A stretch of 64,000 bases of DNA from Thermosediminibacter litoriperuensis (GCF_008124715.1 NZ_VNHO01000013.1:1-64000); one strand, 5' to 3'. Positions 38,349-47,591 are shown, numbered from the stretch's first letter. The notes: generated by a model from the letters alone, not told the origin. Translations and numbers: made by a program.

Positions 38349-39903
38349 ATGAGCCTAAATTTCCCGCGGCTTTCACACGGATTCTAATGGCATTTCCCGG
38401 AAGGTACGCAAGAGGAATATCTTCTACCTGAACGATTTTCACCGTTTCCGGATTGGCTCCGGCTTTTATCGCTTCATCTTTAGCCCTTTGCTTTGCCTTA
38501 TTCAGGGCTTCGTCCCTGCTCATTTCGCTTAAGGAAAAGATGCTGTCAATCTCTCCGCTTACCTGAGCTATGGCCGCACCTAGTGCATTAGCAACTCCGT
38601 AGTTGTTGGGCCTTATTATTTCGCTTACACCGGTGATTTCGTTACCAACGATGATGCTTCCGCCGCCGACCAAAACGAGGGGTTGGGGATTTTTGCTGGT
38701 TTTCATCTTATCCACGGATTCGTTAATCATTTCCTGCATTTTTTCGTATGCCCGCAGGGCAAATTCAAGGGGAATATCCTTTGCCTTGTCCTTTGATCCT
38801 ATATCAGCAAGTCCAAGGCGCACCACTATATCCGTAGCTGTTATTGTATTTCCTCCGAAGACTAAGGCTTCTTCGGTTATCCTGTAACCCACGCTTTCGG
38901 GTCCTATTTTGATTTCTCCGTTTTCTTCGCGAACTATTGTGCTTCCTCCTAAAGCAATCGAGATTAAGTCGGGCATTCTGAAGTTTGTCCTTACCCCTCC
39001 TATTTCAACGGCGATGGATGATTCCCTTGGAAACCCTTGGGAAATTACTCCTATATCGCTGGTGGTTCCACCGACATCAAGGACCAGCGCATCATCCAAT
39101 TTGCTTAGAAATGCCGCACCTCGAATGCTATTAGTGGGACCGCAGGCGATAGTAAGAATTGGATAACGCATGGCATATTCTATGGACATTAGCGTTCCGT
39201 CGTTTTGGCAAAGGTAAACCCTAGCTTCTGTCAGGCCTTCGCGCTTTAAGGCTTCTTTAAAACCGTTGGCAGTGGTACGTGCAACTTCGACCAGCATCGC
39301 ATTTAAAACAGTGGCATTTTCCCTTTCGAGAAGGCCTAGGGAGCTAATTTCGTGGGACATGGATATGGGGATATCCCCCACGATTCTTTGAAGTATATCT
39401 TTTGCCCTTAATTCATGAGCATTGTTAACTGGAGAAAATACCGAGATTATGGCGATGCTTTCAATTTTATTGGCTTTGATATCTTCCGCTATTTTAAAAA
39501 GGGCCTCTTCTTCAAAAGGACTTATTTCCCTGCCGTCGAATTCATGGCCTCCCGAAATGAGGTAATGGTAATTTCCCACGGCATCAATGAGATCTTTCGG
39601 CCAACCCACCAGCGGAAGAATGGCTGATGTTGCCGGATAGCCGATTCTAATTATTGCTGTTTTGCAAAGCCTTTTTCTTTCAACGATGGCATTTGTCGCA
39701 TGGGTCGTGCCGAGCATGGCGTATTTAACCCTTTTACGGTCGATTTTACTTTTTTCCAAAACCTTATTCATTGCTTCGTATATTCCGCTGGAAACGTCTT
39801 TGGTTGTAGGTACCTTAACGCTTTCAATGACCTCTAAATTTTCATCTACTAGGACGGCATCGGTATTGGTGCCGCCCACGTCGATCCCGAGACGGTACTC
39901 CAT
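38347..39903 (-). CDS. Hydantoinase/oxoprolinase-family ATPase (HyuA-like)
   Basis: The 518-residue protein has the N-terminal hydantoinase and ASKHA-type ATP-binding domains. Motif DVGGTNTDAV lies at residues 8-17, GTTHATNAIVER near 68, the second phosphate motif LDVGGTTSDIGV in mid-protein, and LVGGGSIIVGNEITG near the C-terminus. Such proteins open cyclic amides such as hydantoins or 5-oxoproline with ATP. The ATG at 39901-39903 has AGGAGGT nine bases upstream; an earlier ATG abuts that site. It is the last gene of a three-gene unit behind a sigma-54 promoter. Confidence 0.92.
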   Translation of the reverse strand: MEYRLGIDVGGTNTDAVLVDENLEVIESVKVPTTKDVSSGIYEAMNKVLEKSKIDRKRVKYAMLGTTHATNAIVERKRLCKTAIIRIGYPATSAILPLVGWPKDLIDAVGNYHYLISGGHEFDGREISPFEEEALFKIAEDIKANKIESIAIISVFSPVNNAHELRAKDILQRIVGDIPISMSHEISSLGLLERENATVLNAMLVEVARTTANGFKEALKREGLTEARVYLCQNDGTLMSIEYAMRYPILTIACGPTNSIRGAAFLSKLDDALVLDVGGTTSDIGVISQGFPRESSIAVEIGGVRTNFRMPDLISIALGGSTIVREENGEIKIGPESVGYRITEEALVFGGNTITATDIVVRLGLADIGSKDKAKDIPLEFALRAYEKMQEMINESVDKMKTSKNPQPLVLVGGGSIIVGNEITGVSEIIRPNNYGVANALGAAIAQVSGEIDSIFSLSEMSRDEALNKAKQRAKDEAIKAGANPETVKIVQVEDIPLAYLPGNAIRIRVKAAGNLGS

Positions 39904-39917
39904 TTTTGCCATACCTC

Positions 39918-41021
39918 CTATTGCAGATTGAGTTCTTCTACCGGTATATAGTCAACGTCATATCCGAAATAGTGGGGTCCCACGGTTTGTATTCCCTTTT
40001 CGGTTCGCCACTTTTCGTCGCAAGGTATTCCTAGAACGAATACTCTTTGCCCGTAGCGCAACCCTTCGGTGGTTATGGGGAGTCCGGTATGGGCATCTAC
40101 CACGCAAATTAGATCCGGTACCGTTGCTACGACCTTCCCGTTCCGGAGCGCTATTAAATTTTCGTTTTGGAAGTTAATCGTAAAAGATTCGCCTTTGTAC
40201 TGGTCGATTCCATCAAGATAAGCTTCTCCGCGGACAAAACCTCCCGTGGTGCGCCTTATAACATCGGATATTTTTCCTTTGAAGAGCGGTATGCCATCTG
40301 TCGCTTTTAAAAGTGCTTCTATCGGATCGTCTCCCCTTTTAAGGGCTTCCCGAATTACCCTTCCTATTTGTGCGGAATAAGATACAATATTTCTAATACC
40401 TGCCTGTTTTACCTGCTTCCCGGTCATCGGGTAAATCGCTATCATGACCGAACCGCCCATTACGACCGTCGCGTTTCTCGCGAGGCTTTCTGTCCAAAAG
40501 TTATTGATGGTTTTTAAGAGCAGGGAATTTCCCTTTTCATCGGCCAAAACCATGGGTGTTGCGGAGATTCCGAAAAGGTGGTACGTCACCATTTGAAGTT
40601 CGGGGAAGGCCCTTCCCATGCCATCCACGTCAACCAGAGGAACCTTCTTTTCCGCTGCAACCATTATGGGAATCATGGAATTTACCCCTCCTGCTTCGAT
40701 GGGAAGGACGGCGAATACTTCCTTTCCGAGGAAGTTTTGGAGGCTTTCAAAGGCATTGAAAATTTCCCTTCCTGAAGGCACTTTTTCTACCAGCACCGTC
40801 GGTGCTCCCATCATAGCAACGGGGACTACCAGTGCATCATCAGGTACGTCTTCGACATCTATTAATTTCACTGGACCGTTCTTTTGAATTGATTGAATTG
40901 CCATAAGTTTACCTACGTGAGGGTCACCGCCTCCGCCGGTACCCAGCAAGGCGGCACCCACTGCGATATCTTCCACGGCTTCTAAATCGATTTTTTCCAA
41001 TCTTTCTGCGGATTTTTTCAT
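39918..41021 (-). CDS. DUF917 family protein, copy 1
   Basis: The 367-residue protein is a DUF917 member, a family that nearly always neighbours HyuA-like genes and transporters. Conserved stretches are AALLGTGGGGDPHVGKL, PVAMMGAPTVLVEKVPSG, LVDVDGMGRAFPELQM, VMGGSVMIAIYPMTG, and VPDLICVVDAHTGLPI. The start has AAGGAGG upstream. It is 15 bp from hyuA and 5 bp from the permease. Function is not established; it may form a two-subunit enzyme with HyuA. Confidence 0.9.
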   Translation of the reverse strand: MKKSAERLEKIDLEAVEDIAVGAALLGTGGGGDPHVGKLMAIQSIQKNGPVKLIDVEDVPDDALVVPVAMMGAPTVLVEKVPSGREIFNAFESLQNFLGKEVFAVLPIEAGGVNSMIPIMVAAEKKVPLVDVDGMGRAFPELQMVTYHLFGISATPMVLADEKGNSLLLKTINNFWTESLARNATVVMGGSVMIAIYPMTGKQVKQAGIRNIVSYSAQIGRVIREALKRGDDPIEALLKATDGIPLFKGKISDVIRRTTGGFVRGEAYLDGIDQYKGESFTINFQNENLIALRNGKVVATVPDLICVVDAHTGLPITTEGLRYGQRVFVLGIPCDEKWRTEKGIQTVGPHYFGYDVDYIPVEELNLQ

Positions 41022-41025
41022 CGTT

Positions 41026-42300
41026 CTAAACCTCCTTGAAGTTGGTTGCGGTTTTCGTTTTATAGGCTTTTAGTGGATAGTAAAGCACAAGATAAGATAT
41101 CATGGAAATGATTATACCATTTATGGCAGAGATACCTGTTTTCAAAAACATGGCTGCTAAAAAACCTAAAATCCAGGATATTATTCCGGCCCAGTTGATA
41201 TCGGTTATTTCGGACTCCCACAGTTTTTTGTTGCCTTTTTTCAATATCCAGTAATCGGCTATCATGCTGCCGGCAATCGGTGGAATACCAGCTGTGAGTA
41301 AAGTGAGGAAGGAAGTGAAATAATTCAAAAATCCCATGACGGCCAGGACTGTTCCCACAGCTCCGGCAATGAAGGTCATAAGAGGCCTTAATTCGTTTTT
41401 CATTTTGAAGAGGTTAATTATGGCTAATCCTCCCGAGTAAGCGTTGACGGTATTCGTGGTCCACGTGGCTAAAACGAGAATTACCGCACCGATGAATCCC
41501 AGGCCGAGTTTTGTTACAGCTATGGTAATATCGTAAGTGCCGCTGACTACCGTAAGAAGAACTCCGACAATGAGGAGAAACACTCCCGTAGGCCATACCC
41601 CCACGAATCCCGATAGCATGGCATCCTTCCTGTTATTTGCGTATCTCGAAAAATCGGCGGCGATTACACCGCCTACCGCAAAACCTCCTACGGAAAGGCC
41701 TATGGCATAGCTCCAGGAATAATTTTCCTTGGGAACGTAGTTTATAATATTCGTCATGCCGTAAGATGAAAAAATTTTTGCAAGGCCCCAAAGGGAAAGG
41801 ATGATCAAAGAAGGTATGGCGATGTAGTTTAAGAATTCGAGAGCCCTAAACCCGTATACTGCAGTTGTGAGCATGATGATTCCCCAGAGTAGTCCGCTCA
41901 ACCAGACGGGGATGTTTATGCCGAGCCAAAGGTTTATTATTTGGGAAAAAGCCGAGCCGGCTACGTTTGCCTGCACTCCGAACCATCCTATTGTGGAAAC
42001 GGCAAGGATGGTTGAAATAATAAAGCGCGCTCCCTCCCTGCCGAAGGCGGAAGATGATACTACAACCGTTGGAACTCCTAAGTCGGAACCCTGCATCCCC
42101 TGAAAGGTCATAAATACGATTATTATAGTATACCCGATGGCTCCGGCGGCTATGGCCTTTAAGATGGGCATTCCTTGAACTATTGCGCCACCTACCATTA
42201 AAGATGACACGCATATCATGGCGCCAGCCCATATTAATGCTATGTTATACCAGGACCTCCTTTCGTTTTTTGGGATCGGATTCAGTGCGTGCTGTTCCAT
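41026..42300 (-). CDS. Cytosine permease-like transporter (NCS1 family, CodB type)
   Basis: The 424-residue membrane protein has about twelve helices and NCS1 landmarks: MICVSSLMVGGAIVQGM, VVVSSSAFGREGARF, GIPPIAGSMIADYWIL and VGGFAVGGVIAADFSRYA. NCS1 members import cytosine, hydantoins, allantoin and related ureides with Na+ or H+. As first gene of the unit with DUF917 and HyuA it likely brings in their cyclic substrate. The start has AAGGAGGAGG upstream, and the sigma-54 promoter lies about 60-70 bp ahead. Confidence 0.92.
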   Translation of the reverse strand: MEQHALNPIPKNERRSWYNIALIWAGAMICVSSLMVGGAIVQGMPILKAIAAGAIGYTIIIVFMTFQGMQGSDLGVPTVVVSSSAFGREGARFIISTILAVSTIGWFGVQANVAGSAFSQIINLWLGINIPVWLSGLLWGIIMLTTAVYGFRALEFLNYIAIPSLIILSLWGLAKIFSSYGMTNIINYVPKENYSWSYAIGLSVGGFAVGGVIAADFSRYANNRKDAMLSGFVGVWPTGVFLLIVGVLLTVVSGTYDITIAVTKLGLGFIGAVILVLATWTTNTVNAYSGGLAIINLFKMKNELRPLMTFIAGAVGTVLAVMGFLNYFTSFLTLLTAGIPPIAGSMIADYWILKKGNKKLWESEITDINWAGIISWILGFLAAMFLKTGISAINGIIISMISYLVLYYPLKAYKTKTATNFKEV

Positions 42301-42370
42301 TGAGAATACCTCCTCCTTGGTTTTTATTTAGTGCTGATTTATGGGTTCTGTTTCGATGGTGGGAATGTAT

Positions 42371-42387
42371 AGCAAATACCGTGCCAA
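42371..42387 (-). promoter_or_regulatory. Sigma-54 (-24/-12) promoter of the permease-DUF917-hyuA unit
   Basis: On the minus strand TTGGCACG (42387-42380), four bases and TTGCT (42375-42371) match the sigma-54 consensus TGGCACG-N4-TTGC essentially perfectly. It sits about 70 bp upstream of the permease start and faces it. A sigma-54 activator is encoded divergently 180 bp away. An imperfect inverted sequence (ATTGACATATCAAT, near 42456-42469) upstream might be the activator site. Confidence 0.9.
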
Positions 42388-42565
42388 TACTTCGCCGCGG
42401 ATTTGTTCTAATAGGGGGGAAAAAAGGGCCAAGAAGTATGTTTTTGCGGGGACATATTGACATATCAATTGCTGTTGGAGTAAAGTATTATATAAAACTT
42501 CCGTTATTTTTTAAATCGTACGTTGATTTTTATCATAATTTCTCATTATTTCTTGGTGATAAAGT

Positions 42566-44128
42566 ATGAGAAGAGAATTGGAGGAGCTCCTCGCAGAAGA
42601 TCTGGGCTTAGAAAAAATAAAAAAGGAATGCGAAACTTATATATTTCTTAGGGCTTCGGGCTACGACGTTTTTTCACCGCCCTGTAGTGAAAAGTGCCCG
42701 ATTGCAAAAGAATGTCCCTACGATTTGGTAATTTCTTTTCAATTAAATAAGGAAAATTTCTCATTAGGGTTGCCGAAAGATAAAACTTTAAAAGTTCTGC
42801 CCGCTACAATTGTCAAGTTATTGTTCGTGGCTTATGAAAAGTCGTTAATTTTGGAAGAAAAAACTAATGATATTAGCCTTGTCGAAAATGCATTAAAGTT
42901 TTTGGCTAATCAGTTAAATATGGAGTTTTTGCTCTTTGATAAAAGCGAAAGGCTGCTTTTGAGCCAATGTATTTCCCCCTATCAGTTGCCTTTTTCAGAG
43001 GGTCGGGAAAAACTCAATATTTCCTCCGATCCCGAAGGTATTACAAAAACGGCACTGGGAAATTATTATTACCATAAATTTATAAGAAACGGCGATACAG
43101 AAGGCATTTTGTTGTGGAGGACTAAGTCTATAAAGAAAAAGGAAAATGATGCACAAAAAATTAAGGATCATTATTTTGCCTTGGTAGGAAAAAATCCCCA
43201 TTTTGTTGAGATTAAACGACTTTTGCGGCAAATAGCGGAGACGGACCATACGGTGCTTCTTCAGGGAGAAAGCGGTACCGGAAAGGAGTTATTCGCGCGC
43301 TATATTCACAACTTAAGTTCCCGAAAGGATAATCCCTTTATTGCGATAAATTGTGCTGCGATCCCTGAAAATCTTTTGGAAAGCGAACTTTTCGGATACG
43401 AGGATGGTTCCTTTACAGGTGCCCGGAGAGGGGGTAAACCTGGAAAATTCGAGCTGGCGGATGGGGGAACCATATTCCTCGACGAAATCGGGGACATGCC
43501 TTTGCCGCTTCAGGCTAAGCTTTTGAGGGTTTTGGAAGATAGGCGCGTTGAGAGAATAGGAGCTATGGCATTGAGACCCGTAGATATAAGGGTTGTTGCT
43601 GCTACCAATAAAAATTTAAAGGAATTAATAGATAAGAAAATGTTTAGGGAGGACCTTTTTTTCAGGCTAAACGTTTTTCCCATCAACATACCACCCTTGC
43701 GCGAAAGAAGGGATGATATATTGCTCCTTTTGGATTTTTATCTTAAAAACATCTGCCTTGAGCAGGATAAGTGTTTTAAGGTATTCAGCCCCGAAGCGTT
43801 TGAAATCCTGCAAAATTATAACTGGCCAGGTAATATAAGGGAATTAAAGAACGTGGTAACCTATGCGGCATCGATTTGCAAGGAAGATGTCATCTCACCA
43901 CAATATTTACCTAAGTACCTTCAAAACGGAATGCCCCCCGAGATACCTACAATCGATGATTCGAAGGGAGAATTTTTGACAAGCGACGAGGATAAATTGA
44001 AAAACCAATTGGAAATCATGTTGGAAAAATACGGAAGGTCTACGCATGCGAAAAAAACGATAGCCTGCGAAATGGGCATAAGTTTAGCTACCCTATATCG
44101 TTGGCTTAAAAAATACAAATTAAAGTAG
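42566..44128 (+). CDS. Sigma-54-dependent transcriptional activator with Cys-rich N-terminus
   Basis: The 520-residue activator has three parts. The N-terminal region (1-200) has Cys22, Cys40, Cys44 and Cys50 (CSEKCPIAKEC) and a PAS/GAF-like segment of no clear family. An AAA+ domain carries Walker A GESGTGKE (234-241), the sigma-54 contact loop GSFTGA (281-286, Ser for Ala in GAFTGA) and Walker B GTIFLDE (301-307). A Fis-type helix-turn-helix closes the protein. It is divergent from the sigma-54 promoter and cotranscribed with the second DUF917 and the HyuA-like pseudoenzyme (gaps of 8 bp and an overlap). Confidence 0.93.
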   Translation: MRRELEELLAEDLGLEKIKKECETYIFLRASGYDVFSPPCSEKCPIAKECPYDLVISFQLNKENFSLGLPKDKTLKVLPATIVKLLFVAYEKSLILEEKTNDISLVENALKFLANQLNMEFLLFDKSERLLLSQCISPYQLPFSEGREKLNISSDPEGITKTALGNYYYHKFIRNGDTEGILLWRTKSIKKKENDAQKIKDHYFALVGKNPHFVEIKRLLRQIAETDHTVLLQGESGTGKELFARYIHNLSSRKDNPFIAINCAAIPENLLESELFGYEDGSFTGARRGGKPGKFELADGGTIFLDEIGDMPLPLQAKLLRVLEDRRVERIGAMALRPVDIRVVAATNKNLKELIDKKMFREDLFFRLNVFPINIPPLRERRDDILLLLDFYLKNICLEQDKCFKVFSPEAFEILQNYNWPGNIRELKNVVTYAASICKEDVISPQYLPKYLQNGMPPEIPTIDDSKGEFLTSDEDKLKNQLEIMLEKYGRSTHAKKTIACEMGISLATLYRWLKKYKLK

Positions 44129-44136
44129 GTGGTAGG

Positions 44137-45237
44137 ATGCAAAGGATAACGTCAAGTTGGATCGAACCCCTTTGGTACGGCAGCATATTTCTCGGTTCGG
44201 GTGGTGGGGGGAAAAGCGAACTTTTAGCTTCTTTGCTAGATAAATACCTTAAAGACAAGGATATTCCTTTGATGGGTATTGAGGACCTACCCGGCGGCGA
44301 TTTTTTTTGCGGTGTAGGCTTTTTGGGCTCACCGGAGCTTACAGAAGAAAACCTTCCCTCTGGGAAAGAAATAAAAATTGCAATTGAGGAATTGGAAAGG
44401 TATACGGGAATTGAATTTCGCGGAATTTCGGTGGTAGAAGGTGCGGGGGTAAACATTTTCTATCCGCTTTTGGCGGCTCTTAAAACGGGGCTACCGGTAG
44501 TGGACGGCGATGCTATGGGTAGGGCTTTTCCCGAACTGCAGATGACCACATATCATCTAGAAAATCTGCCCGTGACCCCTCTCGTATTGGTAGATGGTAC
44601 TTATAACGTCCACCTTTTCCTCGAAAAGCAGGATACGTTTCTTTTGGAGCTAAATACCCGTCAAATAGTTTGCCAAAAGGGAGGAGTGGGGTATTTTGCT
44701 GGTTTTCCCTACCCGGGATCCGTTTTAAGAAAGGTGCTGTTACCAAAAACCATCAGTTTTGCCCGGGAAATAGGAGAGTGCTTTTTAAAGGCCGAAAGCT
44801 ACGGTGAGTTGGTGGATTTGCTTTTGGAAGTTACTTCTAACTCCTTTTACGGCCCCGTGGTTGAGATTTTTAAGGGTACTATAAAAAATATATCTATATT
44901 TTCCACCTCCAAGTGGAAGGCAGCAACGCTCGTTTCTAAAGGAGATGAACTGCAGCTTTTATTTCAATACGAAAATTTGCTTGCTTTCAAAAATGGACAT
45001 ATAGCCGCTAGCGTGCCGGATCTGATTTGTGCTATTGACCTTGACAAGCTGAAACCCGTCAATAACAACGAATTTTATGAGGGACAGCCTTTAACGCTTT
45101 TGGGTTTACCGGCACCGCTCAGACTTAGAATAAATAAAGCTTTGGATGTGGTCGGGCCCCAGTGTTTTGGCTACCGCACGATTTACATGCCTCTGGAAAA
45201 GATATACAAGGACTTTTACAGGGGGGTATATTTTTGA
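44137..45237 (+). CDS. DUF917 family protein, copy 2
   Basis: The 366-residue protein is a paralogue of the DUF917 protein encoded at 39918-41021. It keeps GSIFLGSGGGGKSELL, VDGDAMGRAFPELQMTTYHL and VPDLICAIDLDKLKPV, so the fold and probably the ligand pocket remain. Its middle differs widely from copy 1. It begins 8 bp after the sigma-54 activator, on the same strand, and its stop overlaps the next start. The location in the regulator transcript rather than the structural one suggests a sensing or modulating role; this is inference. Confidence 0.88.
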   Translation: MQRITSSWIEPLWYGSIFLGSGGGGKSELLASLLDKYLKDKDIPLMGIEDLPGGDFFCGVGFLGSPELTEENLPSGKEIKIAIEELERYTGIEFRGISVVEGAGVNIFYPLLAALKTGLPVVDGDAMGRAFPELQMTTYHLENLPVTPLVLVDGTYNVHLFLEKQDTFLLELNTRQIVCQKGGVGYFAGFPYPGSVLRKVLLPKTISFAREIGECFLKAESYGELVDLLLEVTSNSFYGPVVEIFKGTIKNISIFSTSKWKAATLVSKGDELQLLFQYENLLAFKNGHIAASVPDLICAIDLDKLKPVNNNEFYEGQPLTLLGLPAPLRLRINKALDVVGPQCFGYRTIYMPLEKIYKDFYRGVYF

Positions 45238-46478
45238 AGATAGCTCTAGGGATTTTAAAAAACGGTAGGACCGGAACGATTATAGCATCTTCCGGTAAAA
45301 GTATTTTGTATGAAGGAAGATTTTGTCTAGAAAACTTTTCGGAAAAACTTTTGCACTGTGTTTCGGTCTTAGGAGTATCAAAGGATGATGTGGAAAAAAT
45401 ATACCTTTCCGCCCCTTTTTTTTCCGAAAGACAGGATTGCGTTTTTCCGATAATCCACTTTAGGATCGCACCCGAACTATTCGGTGATGTTCCGGCTTAT
45501 CCGTATTATTTGCTCAATAATGTAAAGATTTTACAATCAACCCCGGAAAATTTGGCAGAAAAAATTGAAGAAAATTTGAGTCTCATAAAAAATGCCAGCG
45601 TAATTTCTACCATATCTCCTTTTGGCTTGGTGTATCCGAAACAGGAAAGCAAGGTAGTATCCATAATGGTAAATTTCGGAAAGGAGAAAATTTTAACCTC
45701 TAGGGATTACCCCCATCTTGGATTTTACCAGCGGGAAAAGGTTCTTATAATTGCCGGAAATTTTTTGGTTTCCGCCTTGCCTTTGATATATCAAATAAAA
45801 AGCTTCTTTTCCCCTCTTAACCCTGGAATATACTGGGTGGAAAATGAAGCTGTCTTTTTAGAGGCTGATTTTTTACCGGGGTCCTGCGGCGTATATCACG
45901 AAGTTGCACCTTTGATCCAGATCGCCAGGGGTTGTGCGGTTATACACGATTGCGGTTATGCTTTGGCCCTATTTAAAATGGGTTCTACTTTTAAACTTTT
46001 TCAAATAGAAGGCACCAGGGTAAATGAGCTACCGCTTCAATTCAATTTAAATTCCACCGCATTTATACAACTGCAACGCCAGCTATATGATATTAAGAAT
46101 AGGTATTCCAAGGATCTTTGCGGTACCATCCCCGTTTTTAACTTTTCACGTTATGATTTCGCGGATTGTGATCCGTTCCGCTTTTACAAGGTGGATTTTA
46201 TGAAATTAAAGTTATTGCGCTACATTGGTTTGATTTTCGCTCCGAAAAGCTTAGCTTCAGGTACCATTTGCGAACAAAAGAATCTTTTCGATATCAAAAA
46301 AAATCTTTTTAGGAAATTATACCTTGTAAGCAGGCGCTATGATCTTCTAAAAAGTCCCTTGGCCTTTTCGCAGGAAATTCCAATCCGCTACCTAACTTCG
46401 AGCTTCATTATTTTAAAAGTTGAACTTAGAGAAAGAGATGGCGAAATAGAGGGGATTAAACGCCAGCGCCGGCGTTAG
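45234..46478 (+). CDS. Diverged HyuA-like protein lacking ATP-binding motifs (probable pseudoenzyme)
   Basis: The 414-residue protein starts at TTG (45234) with GGGGGG six bases upstream, sharing bases with the preceding stop. It has no obvious family by motif but aligns in order with the HyuA-like protein of this cluster. The N-terminal LGILKNGRTGTI replaces IDVGGTNTDAV, SRDYPHLGFYQRE parallels SHEISSLGLLERE, and AVIHDCGYALALFKMG parallels LVLDVGGTTSDIGVIS. Both GGT phosphate loops are lost, so ATP hydrolysis is unlikely. The frame is long and clean, arguing for a maintained non-catalytic function beside DUF917 copy 2 and the activator. Confidence 0.7.
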   Translation: MKIALGILKNGRTGTIIASSGKSILYEGRFCLENFSEKLLHCVSVLGVSKDDVEKIYLSAPFFSERQDCVFPIIHFRIAPELFGDVPAYPYYLLNNVKILQSTPENLAEKIEENLSLIKNASVISTISPFGLVYPKQESKVVSIMVNFGKEKILTSRDYPHLGFYQREKVLIIAGNFLVSALPLIYQIKSFFSPLNPGIYWVENEAVFLEADFLPGSCGVYHEVAPLIQIARGCAVIHDCGYALALFKMGSTFKLFQIEGTRVNELPLQFNLNSTAFIQLQRQLYDIKNRYSKDLCGTIPVFNFSRYDFADCDPFRFYKVDFMKLKLLRYIGLIFAPKSLASGTICEQKNLFDIKKNLFRKLYLVSRRYDLLKSPLAFSQEIPIRYLTSSFIILKVELRERDGEIEGIKRQRRR

Positions 46479-46565
46479 ACATTAAGGGGACGATATTTTG
46501 GGAGGTGCGGTATATCGGCTGGGGACAAGATAGAAAAATAAGCTCCCCCTTTCCCCCAGCAATTT

Positions 46566-47464
46566 TCATTGCCAAACCATGAATTTTTTCCTTGTCAAAC
46601 GCACCCCGTAAATAAACAGAACAATTACGGGTGATAAGATAATCCCTGACGCTACTATTGCTGTAGGAATTGAAATCTTCAACGCTATTAACCCAATAAT
46701 GGGACCTCCTATAATTTGGCCTAAAGCGTCTATTTGTCCGTATGTAAGATACATGAATAAAGCCATGCTAAAGTTTCTTGATAATCCAAATAAAATCATG
46801 GATATAACCATAAATACATTAATTAGGGCCAATATAAAAACCCGTTCCAATTCCCTCGTCTTCTCCATCCTTCTCTTTATATATTCAACTGCCAGTATGC
46901 TCAGCAGCATTGCACTTCCATTTATAATTCCAATCCAAACCACCGGCTTTGTATTTACTGCAGTCAGGAAGCCTATGTCCGTTAAAAAATGGGCTGTCCA
47001 CAATCTATCGAAACCTTCAATATATAATCCGTATAATAAGGAAATAGCCATCATCAGCATTAACACCGACTTCCCTCTTATGAATTTAACACCTTCCATA
47101 AAGGTATGCCTCATCTGCCCCCAGGATTTTCGGTCTTCTGCAGGAGATGGTGTAAAGTTTGCTCCCTCATAAAGAACATGAATAGGGGAATGGTTCCTTC
47201 TATTACGAATGCTATGCCCATTAATATAAGCCCTATAATAACCGAAAGCTTTCTGCTTCTCATGTCCGCCACAATTCCAGTCGGTATCTCAAAAATAAAG
47301 CAAGAGATTTCCAGCGCCGTACCCACCAGTACAAGCTGAAAGGGGTTTAAGTGCAGCATATCAATTCGGTATATTTGACTTACTGTAAAAGCTAAGGAGA
47401 AGAAAAAGGCAGGGGCACCTGAATAAATTAAATAAATTAAAGGTTGTGATATGCTTCTGCTCAT
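46566..47464 (-). pseudogene. MFS transporter with internal deletion and frameshift
   Basis: The first part (117 codons to 47111) gives an MFS N-terminus with three helices (SQPLIYLIYSGAPAFFFSLAF, EIPTGIVADMRSRKLSVIIG). The second part, in another frame (from about 47180, with SWGQMRHTFMEG), gives the C-terminal six helices. About 100 residues covering helices 4-6 are absent and the frames do not match at the join. It is a dead gene. Confidence 0.82.
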
Positions 47465-47549
47465 TAAACCGGCCTCCTTTTATACCCTATCCATTTAATT
47501 ATATCATTTCTACTTAATATCAACCTTCCTCCACCGACTGCCAACTGCC

Positions 47550-47591
47550 GTTTTAAAAACCGTCGAGGAAGCATTGAAAAAGGGCGAATAG
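47550..47591 (+). pseudogene. 3' scrap of a HEPN gene
   Basis: The fourteen codons VLKTVEEALKKGE-stop match the end of the intact HEPN gene (VLKTVEEAFKKGI-stop, 37331-37372) at protein and DNA level. Nothing recognisable precedes it, so it is the tail of a second, lost copy ten kilobases away. Confidence 0.65.
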
